Assembly: GCF_900446215.1 (NCBI RefSeq)
Contig: NZ_UAQZ01000001.1
Span: 1,426,001-1,490,000, forward strand
DNA from: Burkholderia cenocepacia
Lineage (GTDB): Bacteria > Pseudomonadota > Gammaproteobacteria > Burkholderiales > Burkholderiaceae
Direction: 5' to 3'
DNA length: 64,000 nucleotides
The notes below the pieces were generated by a model. The model did no database searches and was not told the origin of the DNA. It saw only the letters and a program-made list of their open reading frames with translations. Positions within the stretch are counted from its first letter, which is position 1. The number at the start of each line of letters is the position of its first letter. Shown in pieces: positions 54,506 to 63,795 of this stretch. A program made the position numbers and the translations under genes.

Positions 54506-54880
54506 TTAGCCGAGCAGGTCGTGATAGTGTTTTTTCGAACCGTTGATTCGCCGCAACGCCTGCTTCGCGCCCGGCAGATCATTGGCTTCGATGGCACGGT
54601 CGACGGCGGTCAGTTCATCGTGCAGCACGCGCATGCCTTCGTCGTAGGTCGGCTGATCGTTGCGATAGCGCTGGCGGCTCGCCCGTTGCACATCGCTTTC
54701 GAGCCGGGTCGCGTAGCTTTTCATTTCCGGAATCGTCCGGCTGCCCAACGCACCCTGCAGCGCGTGCTTCATGTCAGTCATCAGCGTCTTGATTTCGCCT
54801 GCGCGGGCCGGTGCGGCAGCCACGGAAAGCAGTACGCCCAGCGTTACGCAGAAACGGAGTCGAAACGGTAGTCTGTTCAT
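54506..54880 (-). CDS. Cytochrome b562-family periplasmic protein
   Basis: The 124-aa protein has a signal peptide (to APARA, about residue 27) and a four-helix bundle. A methionine early in the mature sequence (M34 or M37) and a histidine near the end (KKHYHDLL, H118/H120) fit the Met/His haem ligation of cytochrome b562, although the haem-binding state is inferred. It precedes cytochrome b561 on the same strand. No FNR-type box upstream. Confidence 0.8.
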   Translation of the reverse strand: MNRLPFRLRFCVTLGVLLSVAAAPARAGEIKTLMTDMKHALQGALGSRTIPEMKSYATRLESDVQRASRQRYRNDQPTYDEGMRVLHDELTAVDRAIEANDLPGAKQALRRINGSKKHYHDLLG

Positions 54881-55043
54881 GGTCGTCAGTCGATTGCACG
54901 TGTCGGTGATCGCGACCTTAGGGCACCGACGTTAACGGATTCTTAAGGGCTGGATTTTTCAGCGCGCCGCTTGATGCCCGCCCGTGCGCGCGGTTATCGT
55001 GCGGCAAGGGACGCCATGTCCGAACCCAAAGGAACGCGACGCC

Positions 55044-55706
55044 ATGCGGGTGTTACTCGTGGAAGACGACAAGCTGGTCGGCAGTGGGGTCGAAGATGGC
55101 CTGATCGAGGCCGGCATGACGGTCGACTGGGCGCACGACGGCAGGCATGCGCAACTTGCGCTCGAAACAACGCCGTACGACCTCGTCGTGCTCGATCTCG
55201 GGCTGCCCCGCATGTCGGGAACCGACTTGCTCGGCTGGATTCGCAAGCGCCGCGATCACACGCCGGTACTGGTAATGACTGCGCGCGACACGGTGGCCGA
55301 CCGCGTGAGCGGCTTGAGCGCGGGCGCCGACGACTACCTCGGCAAGCCGTTCGACCTGGCCGAGCTGATTGCCCGGTGCCGTGCGCTCGTGCGGCGTTCG
55401 CAGGGCCGCGGGACCGATACGATCGAATATGGCGAACTGACGGTCGATCCCGCATTGATGACGGTCGTCCGCGGTGCCGAACGGATCGCGCTGACTTCGC
55501 GCGAATGCGCGTTGCTGGTCGAGTTGCTAGCGAACCAGGGGCGTCCGCTGTCGCGCGCGCAGCTACAGGACAGCCTCTATGGCTGGAACGAAGAGATCGA
55601 AAGCAACGCGATCGAAGTGCATGTGTCGAACCTGCGCAAGAAACTCGGTGCCGAATTGATCCGCACGATCCGCGGCGTCGGCTACGTGGTGGAGAAGGCG
55701 TCGTGA
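55044..55706 (+). CDS. OmpR-family response regulator (QseB-like)
   Basis: The 220-aa regulator has acidic pocket EDD (7-9), phospho-acceptor D51 (VVLDLGLPRMSG), K101-type lysine in GKPFD and a C-terminal winged helix (ALTSRECALLVELLANQ, ... IRTIRGVGYVV). It is divergent from the cytochrome b562 gene and may regulate it. The kinase start overlaps its stop (TGATG). Confidence 0.92.
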   Translation: MRVLLVEDDKLVGSGVEDGLIEAGMTVDWAHDGRHAQLALETTPYDLVVLDLGLPRMSGTDLLGWIRKRRDHTPVLVMTARDTVADRVSGLSAGADDYLGKPFDLAELIARCRALVRRSQGRGTDTIEYGELTVDPALMTVVRGAERIALTSRECALLVELLANQGRPLSRAQLQDSLYGWNEEIESNAIEVHVSNLRKKLGAELIRTIRGVGYVVEKAS

Positions 55707-57055
55707 TGCGCTCGATTCGGCAACGGCTGGCCTTGCTGGTTCTGTCGGGTGTCGTGGCCGTCTGGGCGTACTCGCTGGTGTCGAGCTACCGCCAGGCGAT
55801 TCACGAAGCGGAGGAATGGGACGATACGCGCGTCGAACAGATCGCAAGGGCGTTCGTCGCGCTCGACGCGGCCGATCTCCCGGTTTTTGCGGACATCGCC
55901 CTCGGGTCGGCCGAAGACAGAGACGGGGATAATGACGCATCACCGCGCATGCTGTATCAGGTCAGCGACACGGGCGGGCGCATCCTGGCCGCCAGCCCGG
56001 GACTGGAGTCGCTGGATCTCCCGGTGTTTCCCGCCGCGGCGTCGAGCCCGTCACGGTTCGACAATCCGAAGTGGCACGCGTATGTGCTGACCGATGCCAC
56101 GCGCGGCCGTTCCGTGCGCATCTTCGAGCAGCGCACGCACCGTTCAGACTTGTCTGCGGAGGTGGCGCGCCGCATCGCCCGGCCACTCGCATTCGCGCTG
56201 CCCGTGCTGGCCGTGCTTATCTGGCTGGCGATCGGCCACAGCCTCACGCCGCTGCGTACGTTGTCCGAGGCAATCGACGCCCGTTCCCCCGACAGCCTCG
56301 ATGCGATTGGCACGAAAGACATTCCCGATGAAGTGCGGCCGCTGGTCGCCGCACTCAATGCGTTGCTGCTGCGCCTGCGCGGCTCGCTCGATCGCGAACG
56401 CGCGTTCACGAGCGACGCCGCCCACGAGCTCAAGACCCCGCTTGCCGCGCTCAAGGTTCAGGCGCAGGTGGCGCTTACCGCACGCGATCCCGCTCGCCAG
56501 CGGCGCGCGATGCAGCGGGTCGTCGAGGGCGTCGACCGCAGCACGCATCTGGCCGACCAATTGCTCGCGCTGGCGCGACTCGACGAGGCGGTACCGATGC
56601 CGGGCGAGGACGTCGATCTCGCGCGCACAGTGCAGACCTGCATCGACGACCATCGAGCGAACGCGGAGCGCAAGGGCGTGTCGCTGGTGTCATGTGTCGA
56701 TGGTCCGGTCGTCGCACATGCGCCGCCGACGCTGATGCGCGTCCTGCTCGACAACCTGGTCGACAATGCGATCAAGTACGGTCGCGAGCAGGGGTGCATC
56801 GAAATCAGGTCGTCGCAGGACGGCGGCGTGATCAGCATCCGGGTACAGGATGACGGCCCCGGCGTCCCAGAAGAAGATCTGTCCCGACTGCAGGATCGCT
56901 TCTTTCGCGGCGCGGATCACGACGAGAGTGGCAGCGGCTTGGGGCTGTCCATCGTCGCGCGCATCGTGGTCAAGCTGGGCGGGAATCTGACATACATCGA
57001 CGGGCTGAACGGCGGCGGTTTCGGCGTGCACGTGACGTTGCCGTTGCCGGCTTGA
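55706..57055 (+). CDS. Sensor histidine kinase (QseC-like)
   Basis: The 449-aa kinase has a first helix (about 7-27), a periplasmic region (to about 155), a second helix (about 158-176), a HAMP-like stretch, phospho-accepting H240 in DAAHELKTPL, and HATPase motifs (NLVDNAIKYG, DDGPGV, GSGLGLSI). It pairs with the OmpR-type regulator. The signal is unknown. Confidence 0.92.
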   Translation: MRSIRQRLALLVLSGVVAVWAYSLVSSYRQAIHEAEEWDDTRVEQIARAFVALDAADLPVFADIALGSAEDRDGDNDASPRMLYQVSDTGGRILAASPGLESLDLPVFPAAASSPSRFDNPKWHAYVLTDATRGRSVRIFEQRTHRSDLSAEVARRIARPLAFALPVLAVLIWLAIGHSLTPLRTLSEAIDARSPDSLDAIGTKDIPDEVRPLVAALNALLLRLRGSLDRERAFTSDAAHELKTPLAALKVQAQVALTARDPARQRRAMQRVVEGVDRSTHLADQLLALARLDEAVPMPGEDVDLARTVQTCIDDHRANAERKGVSLVSCVDGPVVAHAPPTLMRVLLDNLVDNAIKYGREQGCIEIRSSQDGGVISIRVQDDGPGVPEEDLSRLQDRFFRGADHDESGSGLGLSIVARIVVKLGGNLTYIDGLNGGGFGVHVTLPLPA

Positions 57056-57888
57056 CCGGGGCTGTAGACGCAGGTGCCCAGATCGAACGTGTCGAGCTCG
57101 CCGGTTACAGATCGGACCGAAAGGACATTCGCTATCCGATAAGCAGGAAACGCACCGGCACGCGATGGTCAAATCATCTACAAGTCAAAATTTGAAATTA
57201 TTTGGATTCCAAATTAACTCGACATAATTGTATCTGTCGTCGGAAAGCCTTGTAGTGCCTAGGTCGAAATTTCCGCACTTGAACGCACCGACATACCGAG
57301 TATTCGGTTCGCGGCGATATGGAAGTAAATCTCAGCTGGACATTGGGGCTTCAATTACGCCGATGCCGCCACCCGGACAGTCCGCTGGTTAGCCTAGGAA
57401 GCGAGCCCTGATAGTGCCGGGGTCGGGCACAGGCCCGCGCATTGTTGTGTCTGTGGACAACGCGACGAGCCGGTTCGGATGCGGTACTTCACGCAAACTG
57501 AATCGACCTTCAGCTGCTTCGGAGCGACGTGAGCGGGTATCGAGCGGCGCGGCAAACCGGGGCGCACTGACACGGTTTAATAGACACACACGTTCGAGCC
57601 GATTCCGTTTTCAATCGGCGATACAGAGCCAACCCGACGGGAAAACCCGTCGACAAGACGGGTTTGGGTCTGTGCTTGACCGCTGCTTGAATTCCCTCGT
57701 GTTCCCGCCATCGTTTGCGCGGGACCAACGGCGAGGGGACAGATCATGCGTGTGAACGATAATATGGACGTGATATCGCTTCGCGGCCGAGCCGAGAGTG
57801 CGACTGCCATGCGGATGGCCGGTCCGGCCGTATTGATGATATGTCGATCCGATAATATCAGCGCGGGCTGCGCCAGCGGAGATGGGCG
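57056..57888. other. AT-richer intergenic junction before the virB operon
   Basis: 833 bp without convincing genes. Bases 57170-57240 are strikingly AT-rich for this genome. A hairpin is found at 57635-57652 (below). The virB promoter presumably lies toward its right end. No tRNA or clear attachment site was recognised. It probably marks the edge of a transferred segment. Confidence 0.45.
57635..57652. repeat. 7-bp perfect hairpin
   Basis: CGACGGG (57635-57641) and CCCGTCG (57646-57652) flank an AAAA loop. There is no following T-run, so it may be a protein-binding or structural element rather than a terminator. Confidence 0.4.
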
Positions 57889-58536
57889 ATGACCACGCAG
57901 GACTTCGTGGCGTTGGCTCAGCAGTGTGCGCCCGCCGTCGCTCCGCAGACGTTGGCTGCCATTGTGCGCATCGAATCGGGATTCAATCCCTACGCTATCG
58001 GCGTCGTCCATGGTCGATTGGCGAGACAGCCTCGGCATGAGAACGAAGCGATCGCCACGGTCGAGGCATTGCAAGCGGCAGGCTGGAACTACAGCGCAGG
58101 CCTCGCGCAAATCAATCGAGCAAACTGGTCCCGTTACGGATTGACCGCGAGGACCGTCTTCGACGTCTGTCGGAACCTGAGCGCTGGTGCGGCGATTCTT
58201 CGGGCATGTTTTCTGCGCGCTCGCGTCATTCATATCCATCCACAAGAGGCGTTGCGCGCTGCGCTGTCGTGCTATGCGAGCGGGAATTTCGTAACCGGAT
58301 TTCGCGTCGGATATGTGCGACGGATTACGGAAGCAGCGGCGTCGGGCGACACTTTCGTCCCTGCGCTGACGTCAGTTGCAAAGCCGATTCCGGTGATACC
58401 CGACCGTGTGACTGGGTCTCGGGCTGAGAGCCGCGGGCGCTCGACTCCTGTGTCTCCTCCACCCTCGAACCCGAACGACGATACAGCGCAAAGCCAAAAT
58501 AACGGTGGAGTCGCAGGCAGTGCCGTGATCTTCTGA
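57889..58536 (+). CDS. virB1: VirB1-like lytic transglycosylase
   Basis: The 215-aa protein has the SLT fold with catalytic Glu29 (IVRIESGFNPYAIGV) and the downstream AGLAQINRANW motif. It opens peptidoglycan for secretion-system assembly. No classic signal peptide is visible, and a disordered Pro/Ser-rich tail follows the domain. First gene of the operon. Confidence 0.9.
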   Translation: MTTQDFVALAQQCAPAVAPQTLAAIVRIESGFNPYAIGVVHGRLARQPRHENEAIATVEALQAAGWNYSAGLAQINRANWSRYGLTARTVFDVCRNLSAGAAILRACFLRARVIHIHPQEALRAALSCYASGNFVTGFRVGYVRRITEAAASGDTFVPALTSVAKPIPVIPDRVTGSRAESRGRSTPVSPPPSNPNDDTAQSQNNGGVAGSAVIF

Positions 58537-58560
58537 GCAAGGCAGGCAGAATTCGGCCGG

Positions 58561-58914
58561 ATGGAGTGCATTATGAAATCTGTATTCCTAATTAATATAA
58601 GCGTCGTGAAATTGAGAAAAACGTATGTTGCGTGGATCTCGTTGAATTGGCGCCGCATCGCAGTGCTCAGCGTGCTTGTCATGGCAACCCCCACGGCATC
58701 TGCGCAACTCAGTCAGGTCAATACCTTGCTGATCACTATCCAGAACACGTTGCTCGGTGTAGGCGGGGTGGTGTGTTCGATTTCCATCATCTGGGCTGGC
58801 TTCAAGATGATGTTCCAGCACGCCCGGTTTGGCGATATTGCGCATGTTTTCATCGGCGGCCTTTTCGTTGGGTGTGCAACGGTCATTGCTGGCATGTTGA
58901 TTCCGACGGCCTAA
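58561..58914 (+). CDS. virB2: VirB2-like pilin
   Basis: The 117-aa protein has a long leader (to about residue 48, ATPTASAQ) and two hydrophobic helices (VNTLLITIQNTLLGVGGVV..., FIGGLFVGCATVIAGML), as in TrbC/VirB2 major pilins. After cleavage the pilin would be about 68 aa. A second ATG at 58573 would shorten the leader by four residues. Confidence 0.88.
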   Translation: MECIMKSVFLINISVVKLRKTYVAWISLNWRRIAVLSVLVMATPTASAQLSQVNTLLITIQNTLLGVGGVVCSISIIWAGFKMMFQHARFGDIAHVFIGGLFVGCATVIAGMLIPTA

Positions 58915-58915
58915 C

Positions 58916-59254
58916 GTGAACACGGAGCTGATTGTGGACACACTCTCTGATCCCGTATTCAAAGGCTGCACGCGGCCAGCGATGCTATGGGGCGTTCCAC
59001 TTGTACCGCTGTTGACGGTCGGTGGCGGTATGCTGATCCCGGCAATCTGGGTATTGATGGCGAGTGCGGCTTTGGGCGTCGCAATCGCACTGTTGATCGT
59101 TCCCGTGTTCGCGACAATGCGCATGATTACGCGTCAGGACGACCAACGTCTCGCTCAGCGCATGCTACGCGCGAAAATGAGACTGCACCAGCGCAACCGA
59201 CGCTTCTGGGGCGCGCATGCCTATGCGCCGATCCGATTTAAGGCGCGAGGGTGA
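58916..59254 (+). CDS. virB3: VirB3-like inner membrane protein
   Basis: The 112-aa protein starts at GTG 58916, one base after the virB2 stop. It has the FKGCTRPAMLWGVP motif and two membrane helices (about 25-65) of VirB3 proteins, which dock to the VirB4 ATPase. Confidence 0.9.
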   Translation: MNTELIVDTLSDPVFKGCTRPAMLWGVPLVPLLTVGGGMLIPAIWVLMASAALGVAIALLIVPVFATMRMITRQDDQRLAQRMLRAKMRLHQRNRRFWGAHAYAPIRFKARG

Positions 59255-59255
59255 C

Positions 59256-61736
59256 ATGAGCGCACCGTCGGCACATGCAACCCTCATACCGCGCGAAGTG
59301 GTGCTCGCAGATTTCATCCCATTTTCGTCGCACGTCACGGACCGCGTGATTCGCACGCGCGAGGGTGACTATATACAAATCTGGAAGGTCCCCGGGATTG
59401 CTTTCGAGACGGCCGATCCTGCCGATATTCTCGCGCGTCATGTGACCTTCAATCAATTGGTGCGTAATTTGCCGGGTGGCCACGTCGCGCTATGGACGCA
59501 TCGGCTTCGGCGGCGTACTGCGGACAGATTCGAGACGACCTATCTCAACCGATTCTGTCAGGATTTGGCTGAGCGCTACTACGCGAGCTTTGCCGGTTAC
59601 ACGATGATGACCAACGAGCTTTACGTGAGCGCCGTATATCGCCCTCACCGGACGCGATTGGGGCGGCTGTTTAGTCGTGCGGCACGCCGTACACCTGACG
59701 ATATTCAGCGCGATCAACAAGACGCATTGCGTGCGTTGGCCGATATCGCTGCGCAGATCGAGACTGGTCTCAAACCGTGGTCGCCGTGTGCGCTCAGCGT
59801 GTATGAACGCGGCGATCCATTGACCAAGCGGCCCTGTCGCTATTCCGCCGCGCTTGAGATGCTTGGCTACCTGGTTAACGGAACGTGGGAGCTGGTACCG
59901 GTTGGATACGGTCGAATTTGCGACACGTTACCAACCTCGCGCCTGTTCTTCCACCGTGAGAAGCTCGAGATCCGCACACCTACGCGTACCCGCTACGCGG
60001 CATTGCTCGACCTGAAGGACTATCCGGAGCAAACCGAGCCAGGCATGCTTAATGGATTGCTCTACGGCGATTTCGAGTACATCGAAACGCAAAGCTTTAC
60101 CGTGCTCGACCGTCCCAGTGCCAAGGAGGCGCTCGAGCGCCAGCGCAACCAACTGATTGCGGGAGATGACGTTGCTGTCTCGCAGATCGAGGCAATGGAT
60201 CAGGCCGCGAACGATCTCGTCAATGGCGATTTCGTTTTGGGCGAGTACCACTACACGTTGGCCGTGCTGGGAGATACCTTGGATGAGGTAGTGCGGCATG
60301 TCGCTCAAGCACGAACGAAGCTTGCAGACGCCGGCTTCCAGAGTGCGCTCATTGATCTGGTCGCCGATGCTGCGTGGTTCGCGCAGTGCCCCGGCAACTG
60401 GCGATACCGACCGCGAGAGGCGAAGCTTACATCACGCAACTTTTGCGCCATGGCCAGTTTGCACAACTTCGCGACTGGAAAGCGAGAGGGTAATCCGTGG
60501 GGCGAAGCTATCACGATTGTCAAAACGCCCAGCGGGCAACCGCTCTATCTGAACTTTCACGCAACGCCCGAGAAAGTCGACTCAAACGACGAGAAGGCGC
60601 TTGCCAACACGCAGATCATCGGCCGAGCCGGTGCAGGCAAGACCGTGCTTGAACTGTTCCTGCTCGCGATGGCAATGAAGTACGGTGTGATGGGCGTGCT
60701 CTTCGACAAGGACCGAGGAGCGGAAATCGGGATTCGCGCCATGGGTGGTCAGTACACGGTATTTCACCGTGGTGAGCCCACCGGCATGAACCCGTTCCAG
60801 TTGGAAGTGGACGAGGCGACACACAGTTTTTGGATGCGTCTCGTGTGCAAGCTGGTCGACAACGGAGTACCACTGTCCGCGAAGGATGAGCTCGATATCT
60901 CTCGCGCGATCCGGGAGGTCGCACGCATGGATCGATCGCTGCGTCGGTTGTCCATGGTCAGGCAACTCTTGCCAAACGTTGGAGATAACAGTCTTCATGC
61001 GCGGCTTGCCAAGTGGTGCGCCGGCGGGCGCCTCGGGTGGGTGCTCGATAACCCGGTTGACCGGATTGATCTAGATGCGCACCAATTGTTCGGCTTTGAC
61101 GATACAGAACTGCTCGACGATCCGGAGGTATGTGCGCCACTGACGATGGTGTTGCTGCATCTGACCGAACGCCTGATCGATGGGCGGCGTTTCATCTATG
61201 TGATGACCGAGTTCTGGAAGCGCCTGCGCGATCCGGTGTTCAGCGAGTTTGCCAACGACAAGCAAAAGACCATTCGCAAGCAAAATGGCCTGGGCATCTT
61301 CGATACCCAGTCGCCTGCGGACGTGCTGAGCAGTCCGATCTCTCGTGCGCTTGTAGAGCAGACGGCTACATTCTTCTTCCTCCCCAACCCGAGCGCAGAC
61401 CACGATGATTATGTCCACGGTTTCAAGCTGACCGAAGCAGAATTCAACATTGTGAGACGCATGGGTGAGCACAGCCGGCTGTTCTTGGTCAAGCAGGGTC
61501 ATCGTTCGGCAGTCGGGCGACTCGATCTCTCGGGATTGGGCGACGTGCTCGATGTCCTGTCGGGCACGTCAGACAATGTAGCGTTGCTCAATACGATCCG
61601 GGCCAAGGTCGGGGACGACCCCGATGTGTGGTTGCCGCGCTTTCATGATGCCCTGACTGCTCGCCGGCGCCAGACGAGTGCGTTTCAAACCGCATTGTCG
61701 AGCACCGCTACACACGTGCAAGGTGGTGTTCTATGA
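59256..61736 (+). CDS. virB4: VirB4-like ATPase
   Basis: The 826-aa ATPase has an N-terminal CagE/TrbE/VirB4 domain and a C-terminal RecA-like domain with Walker A GRAGAGKT (456-463). It energises pilus biogenesis and substrate transfer. The ATG at 59256 is 1 nt after the virB3 stop; the longer frame starts inside virB3. Confidence 0.93.
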   Translation: MSAPSAHATLIPREVVLADFIPFSSHVTDRVIRTREGDYIQIWKVPGIAFETADPADILARHVTFNQLVRNLPGGHVALWTHRLRRRTADRFETTYLNRFCQDLAERYYASFAGYTMMTNELYVSAVYRPHRTRLGRLFSRAARRTPDDIQRDQQDALRALADIAAQIETGLKPWSPCALSVYERGDPLTKRPCRYSAALEMLGYLVNGTWELVPVGYGRICDTLPTSRLFFHREKLEIRTPTRTRYAALLDLKDYPEQTEPGMLNGLLYGDFEYIETQSFTVLDRPSAKEALERQRNQLIAGDDVAVSQIEAMDQAANDLVNGDFVLGEYHYTLAVLGDTLDEVVRHVAQARTKLADAGFQSALIDLVADAAWFAQCPGNWRYRPREAKLTSRNFCAMASLHNFATGKREGNPWGEAITIVKTPSGQPLYLNFHATPEKVDSNDEKALANTQIIGRAGAGKTVLELFLLAMAMKYGVMGVLFDKDRGAEIGIRAMGGQYTVFHRGEPTGMNPFQLEVDEATHSFWMRLVCKLVDNGVPLSAKDELDISRAIREVARMDRSLRRLSMVRQLLPNVGDNSLHARLAKWCAGGRLGWVLDNPVDRIDLDAHQLFGFDDTELLDDPEVCAPLTMVLLHLTERLIDGRRFIYVMTEFWKRLRDPVFSEFANDKQKTIRKQNGLGIFDTQSPADVLSSPISRALVEQTATFFFLPNPSADHDDYVHGFKLTEAEFNIVRRMGEHSRLFLVKQGHRSAVGRLDLSGLGDVLDVLSGTSDNVALLNTIRAKVGDDPDVWLPRFHDALTARRRQTSAFQTALSSTATHVQGGVL

Positions 61737-62884
61737 ATGGCCTCTTCAGCGCGGTGGGCGGTACGCTCGAAAATGGTATGCACACGTACGTGAGCGATGC
61801 ATCTTCTGCGTTGTCGTCCGCGTTAGTACCCGTGGCTACCACGGGAGTGTTGATCTGGGTTCTCGCGTATGGCATGGCAGTGATTCGCGGAGAGGCACAC
61901 GAGCCGGTGCCGGCATTTGCGTGGCGAGGTATGAAAGTCGTCATCACGCTCGCATTTGCGCTAAGTGCGGGGCTGTACCAGTCGCAGGTCGTCACTGCTG
62001 TGAGCGAGACGACAACCGGCGTCGCGCAGGCAATTCAGGCAGCAGCCGTTCGTACCGGCGCGGGAAATGTTGGATGCGGGTCAGTTAAACAAGCGAGCGA
62101 GGCAAGCGAGCACGCTGTGGGCATTTATCGGACGCTCGATTGCTATGATCGGCAGCTTAACCTCGTGGTCGACGCCTATTTCGACAAGGCGACCCATGAA
62201 GGTCTGAGCATGAGCGGCATCGTCGCAGGTATCGGCGACCTCGCTTGTGGTCTGGTTGCCGCCTTCGGGGGCGCAATCTTTCTGATGGTGCTCGGCGTCG
62301 AGGTGATGATGGCGCGCATGCTGCTCGACCTCGTACTTGCGCTGGGTCCTATGTTCATTGCGTGTGGAGCATTTAGTCCTACCGTTCGCTTTTTCGAAGC
62401 ATGGACTGCCAAGCTCGTGAACTATGCGCTGTTGCAAGTGTTGGTTGCTGCTTTCCTTGGTCTCGCGCTCGCAGCGTTCTCGGCCAACCTCGCACCGTTT
62501 CAAGTAACGATTGCTGATCCCGACACTTCTGCCGATGCTTTGGCTGCTGCCGCCCGTCAAGCACTTCAAGCAAGCGCCCCCTGGGCGGCGGCTTTCGGCA
62601 TGTTTGTTACATCCGTGCTACTGGCGACGATTGGGTGGCAGTTGCCGGCGGTGGCTTCGGGGCTTGCGGGCGGTGCGACGGTCTCAGGCTTTGGAGCGTT
62701 TGTCGCCGGCTACGCATCCAGACGGGCGGCCGGTGCGATGGCCTTCGCACTGCGCAGTGCAAACCGAAGCGCGTATTCCGGCGGTCGAATATCGAGGCCT
62801 GGCGCATTGGTGAGCACCGTCTCGCCGCATCCTCCCGCCTATCAACGGGCTGCACGCGAGCAGCTTGACCGTGTGCCCGACTAA
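61733..62884 (+). CDS. virB6: VirB6-like polytopic membrane protein
   Basis: The 383-aa protein has at least five hydrophobic helices in the central part (about 20-60, 155-215, 230-250, 280-320) and the TrbL/VirB6 pattern. It forms part of the inner-membrane channel. Its start overlaps the virB4 stop (ATGA). It precedes virB5, the reverse of the Agrobacterium order. Confidence 0.88.
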   Translation: MNGLFSAVGGTLENGMHTYVSDASSALSSALVPVATTGVLIWVLAYGMAVIRGEAHEPVPAFAWRGMKVVITLAFALSAGLYQSQVVTAVSETTTGVAQAIQAAAVRTGAGNVGCGSVKQASEASEHAVGIYRTLDCYDRQLNLVVDAYFDKATHEGLSMSGIVAGIGDLACGLVAAFGGAIFLMVLGVEVMMARMLLDLVLALGPMFIACGAFSPTVRFFEAWTAKLVNYALLQVLVAAFLGLALAAFSANLAPFQVTIADPDTSADALAAAARQALQASAPWAAAFGMFVTSVLLATIGWQLPAVASGLAGGATVSGFGAFVAGYASRRAAGAMAFALRSANRSAYSGGRISRPGALVSTVSPHPPAYQRAAREQLDRVPD

Positions 62885-62899
62885 ACAGGAGACGAAGCC

Positions 62900-63610
62900 A
62901 TGAAGCGATACCTATTCACGCATATCGTACTGTTGAGCGCCGTTGTCGCGGGCGCGGCCTCTTTTATTGAGCCGGTGAATGCGGAAATCTATTCGGTCTA
63001 TGACGAAAAGAACGTCGCTCAGGCGATCGCGATGGTCGGGCAGCTCAAACAACAAGTGCAGCAGGAGATGGCGTTGTACCGCTCGTTCAGCGGCGCGCGC
63101 GGCTTTGGTGCGTTGCTGGATCGACCGGGGGTGGTCAATGCGCTGCCGGACAATTGGCAGAGCGTGTATGCCGCGATTCGCGAGGGGGGGTATGCCGGGT
63201 TGACTGGTCCGGCTCAGGCACTGCGCGCGCAAAGCAAGCTCTACGACTGTGAAGACCAGCAGGGCATCGATCAGCGAATTTGCCAGCGCGCGTTAAACAA
63301 GCCATTTCAAGATAAGGCGCTTGGTCTGCAGGCATATCAGACCGAGCTTGCCGAACTTGACCGGATTGAACTTCTGATGCGGCACATCGACACGACACGG
63401 GATCCGAAGGGTATCGCGGAACTGCAAGCACGAATCCAGTCGGAGAGCGTGGCAGTTGGCAACGAAATGACGAAGTTGCAGATGTTCAAGATGCTCGCGG
63501 AAACCGAGGATCGCTTGATTGCCGAGCAGCAGACTGAACTGCTCCTCAAGCGAGCGGGCAACACGCGTCGACTCCAGGATCAGATGGCGCCGGTCACGTT
63601 TGGCCGATAA
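62900..63610 (+). CDS. virB5: VirB5-like minor pilin/adhesin
   Basis: The 236-aa protein has a signal peptide (to about residue 28, EPVNA) and a long helical body with GQLKQQVQQEMALYRSFSGA and LYDCEDQQGIDQRICQRAL, as in VirB5 tip proteins. It begins 15 bp after virB6 with an AGGAGA ribosome site. Confidence 0.85.
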   Translation: MKRYLFTHIVLLSAVVAGAASFIEPVNAEIYSVYDEKNVAQAIAMVGQLKQQVQQEMALYRSFSGARGFGALLDRPGVVNALPDNWQSVYAAIREGGYAGLTGPAQALRAQSKLYDCEDQQGIDQRICQRALNKPFQDKALGLQAYQTELAELDRIELLMRHIDTTRDPKGIAELQARIQSESVAVGNEMTKLQMFKMLAETEDRLIAEQQTELLLKRAGNTRRLQDQMAPVTFGR

Positions 63611-63621
63611 GGAGAACTGCG

Positions 63622-63795
63622 ATGACCCGCCGTTGGGTGATGTGCATGCTTATCGGGCTGAGCATGTCGATGTCCGGGTGCAACGGTGTGCCGTCGAGTC
63701 TCGTGCTACCCGATGGAGCTCACCGCGTACCGGTTAATCAGCAACTGCCGGTGCCGCCGGGGGCGAGCCTGTCGCTGGATGGAGCTTGTCCGTGA
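63622..63795 (+). CDS. virB7: VirB7-like small lipoprotein
   Basis: The 57-aa protein MTRRWVMCMLIGLSMSMSGC then NGVPSSLVLPDG has a lipobox cysteine at residue 20 and a Pro-rich mature part, as expected for the VirB7 lipoprotein that stabilises VirB9. It has an AAGGAGAA ribosome site 7 nt upstream. The family is too short for firm recognition; position supports the call. Confidence 0.7.
   Translation: MTRRWVMCMLIGLSMSMSGCNGVPSSLVLPDGAHRVPVNQQLPVPPGASLSLDGACP

Noticed and set aside
54971..57055. 694-codon plus-strand frame across the two-component genes
   Set aside because: It begins upstream of the response regulator and runs through it in a different frame; only the kinase portion is real and starts at 55706.
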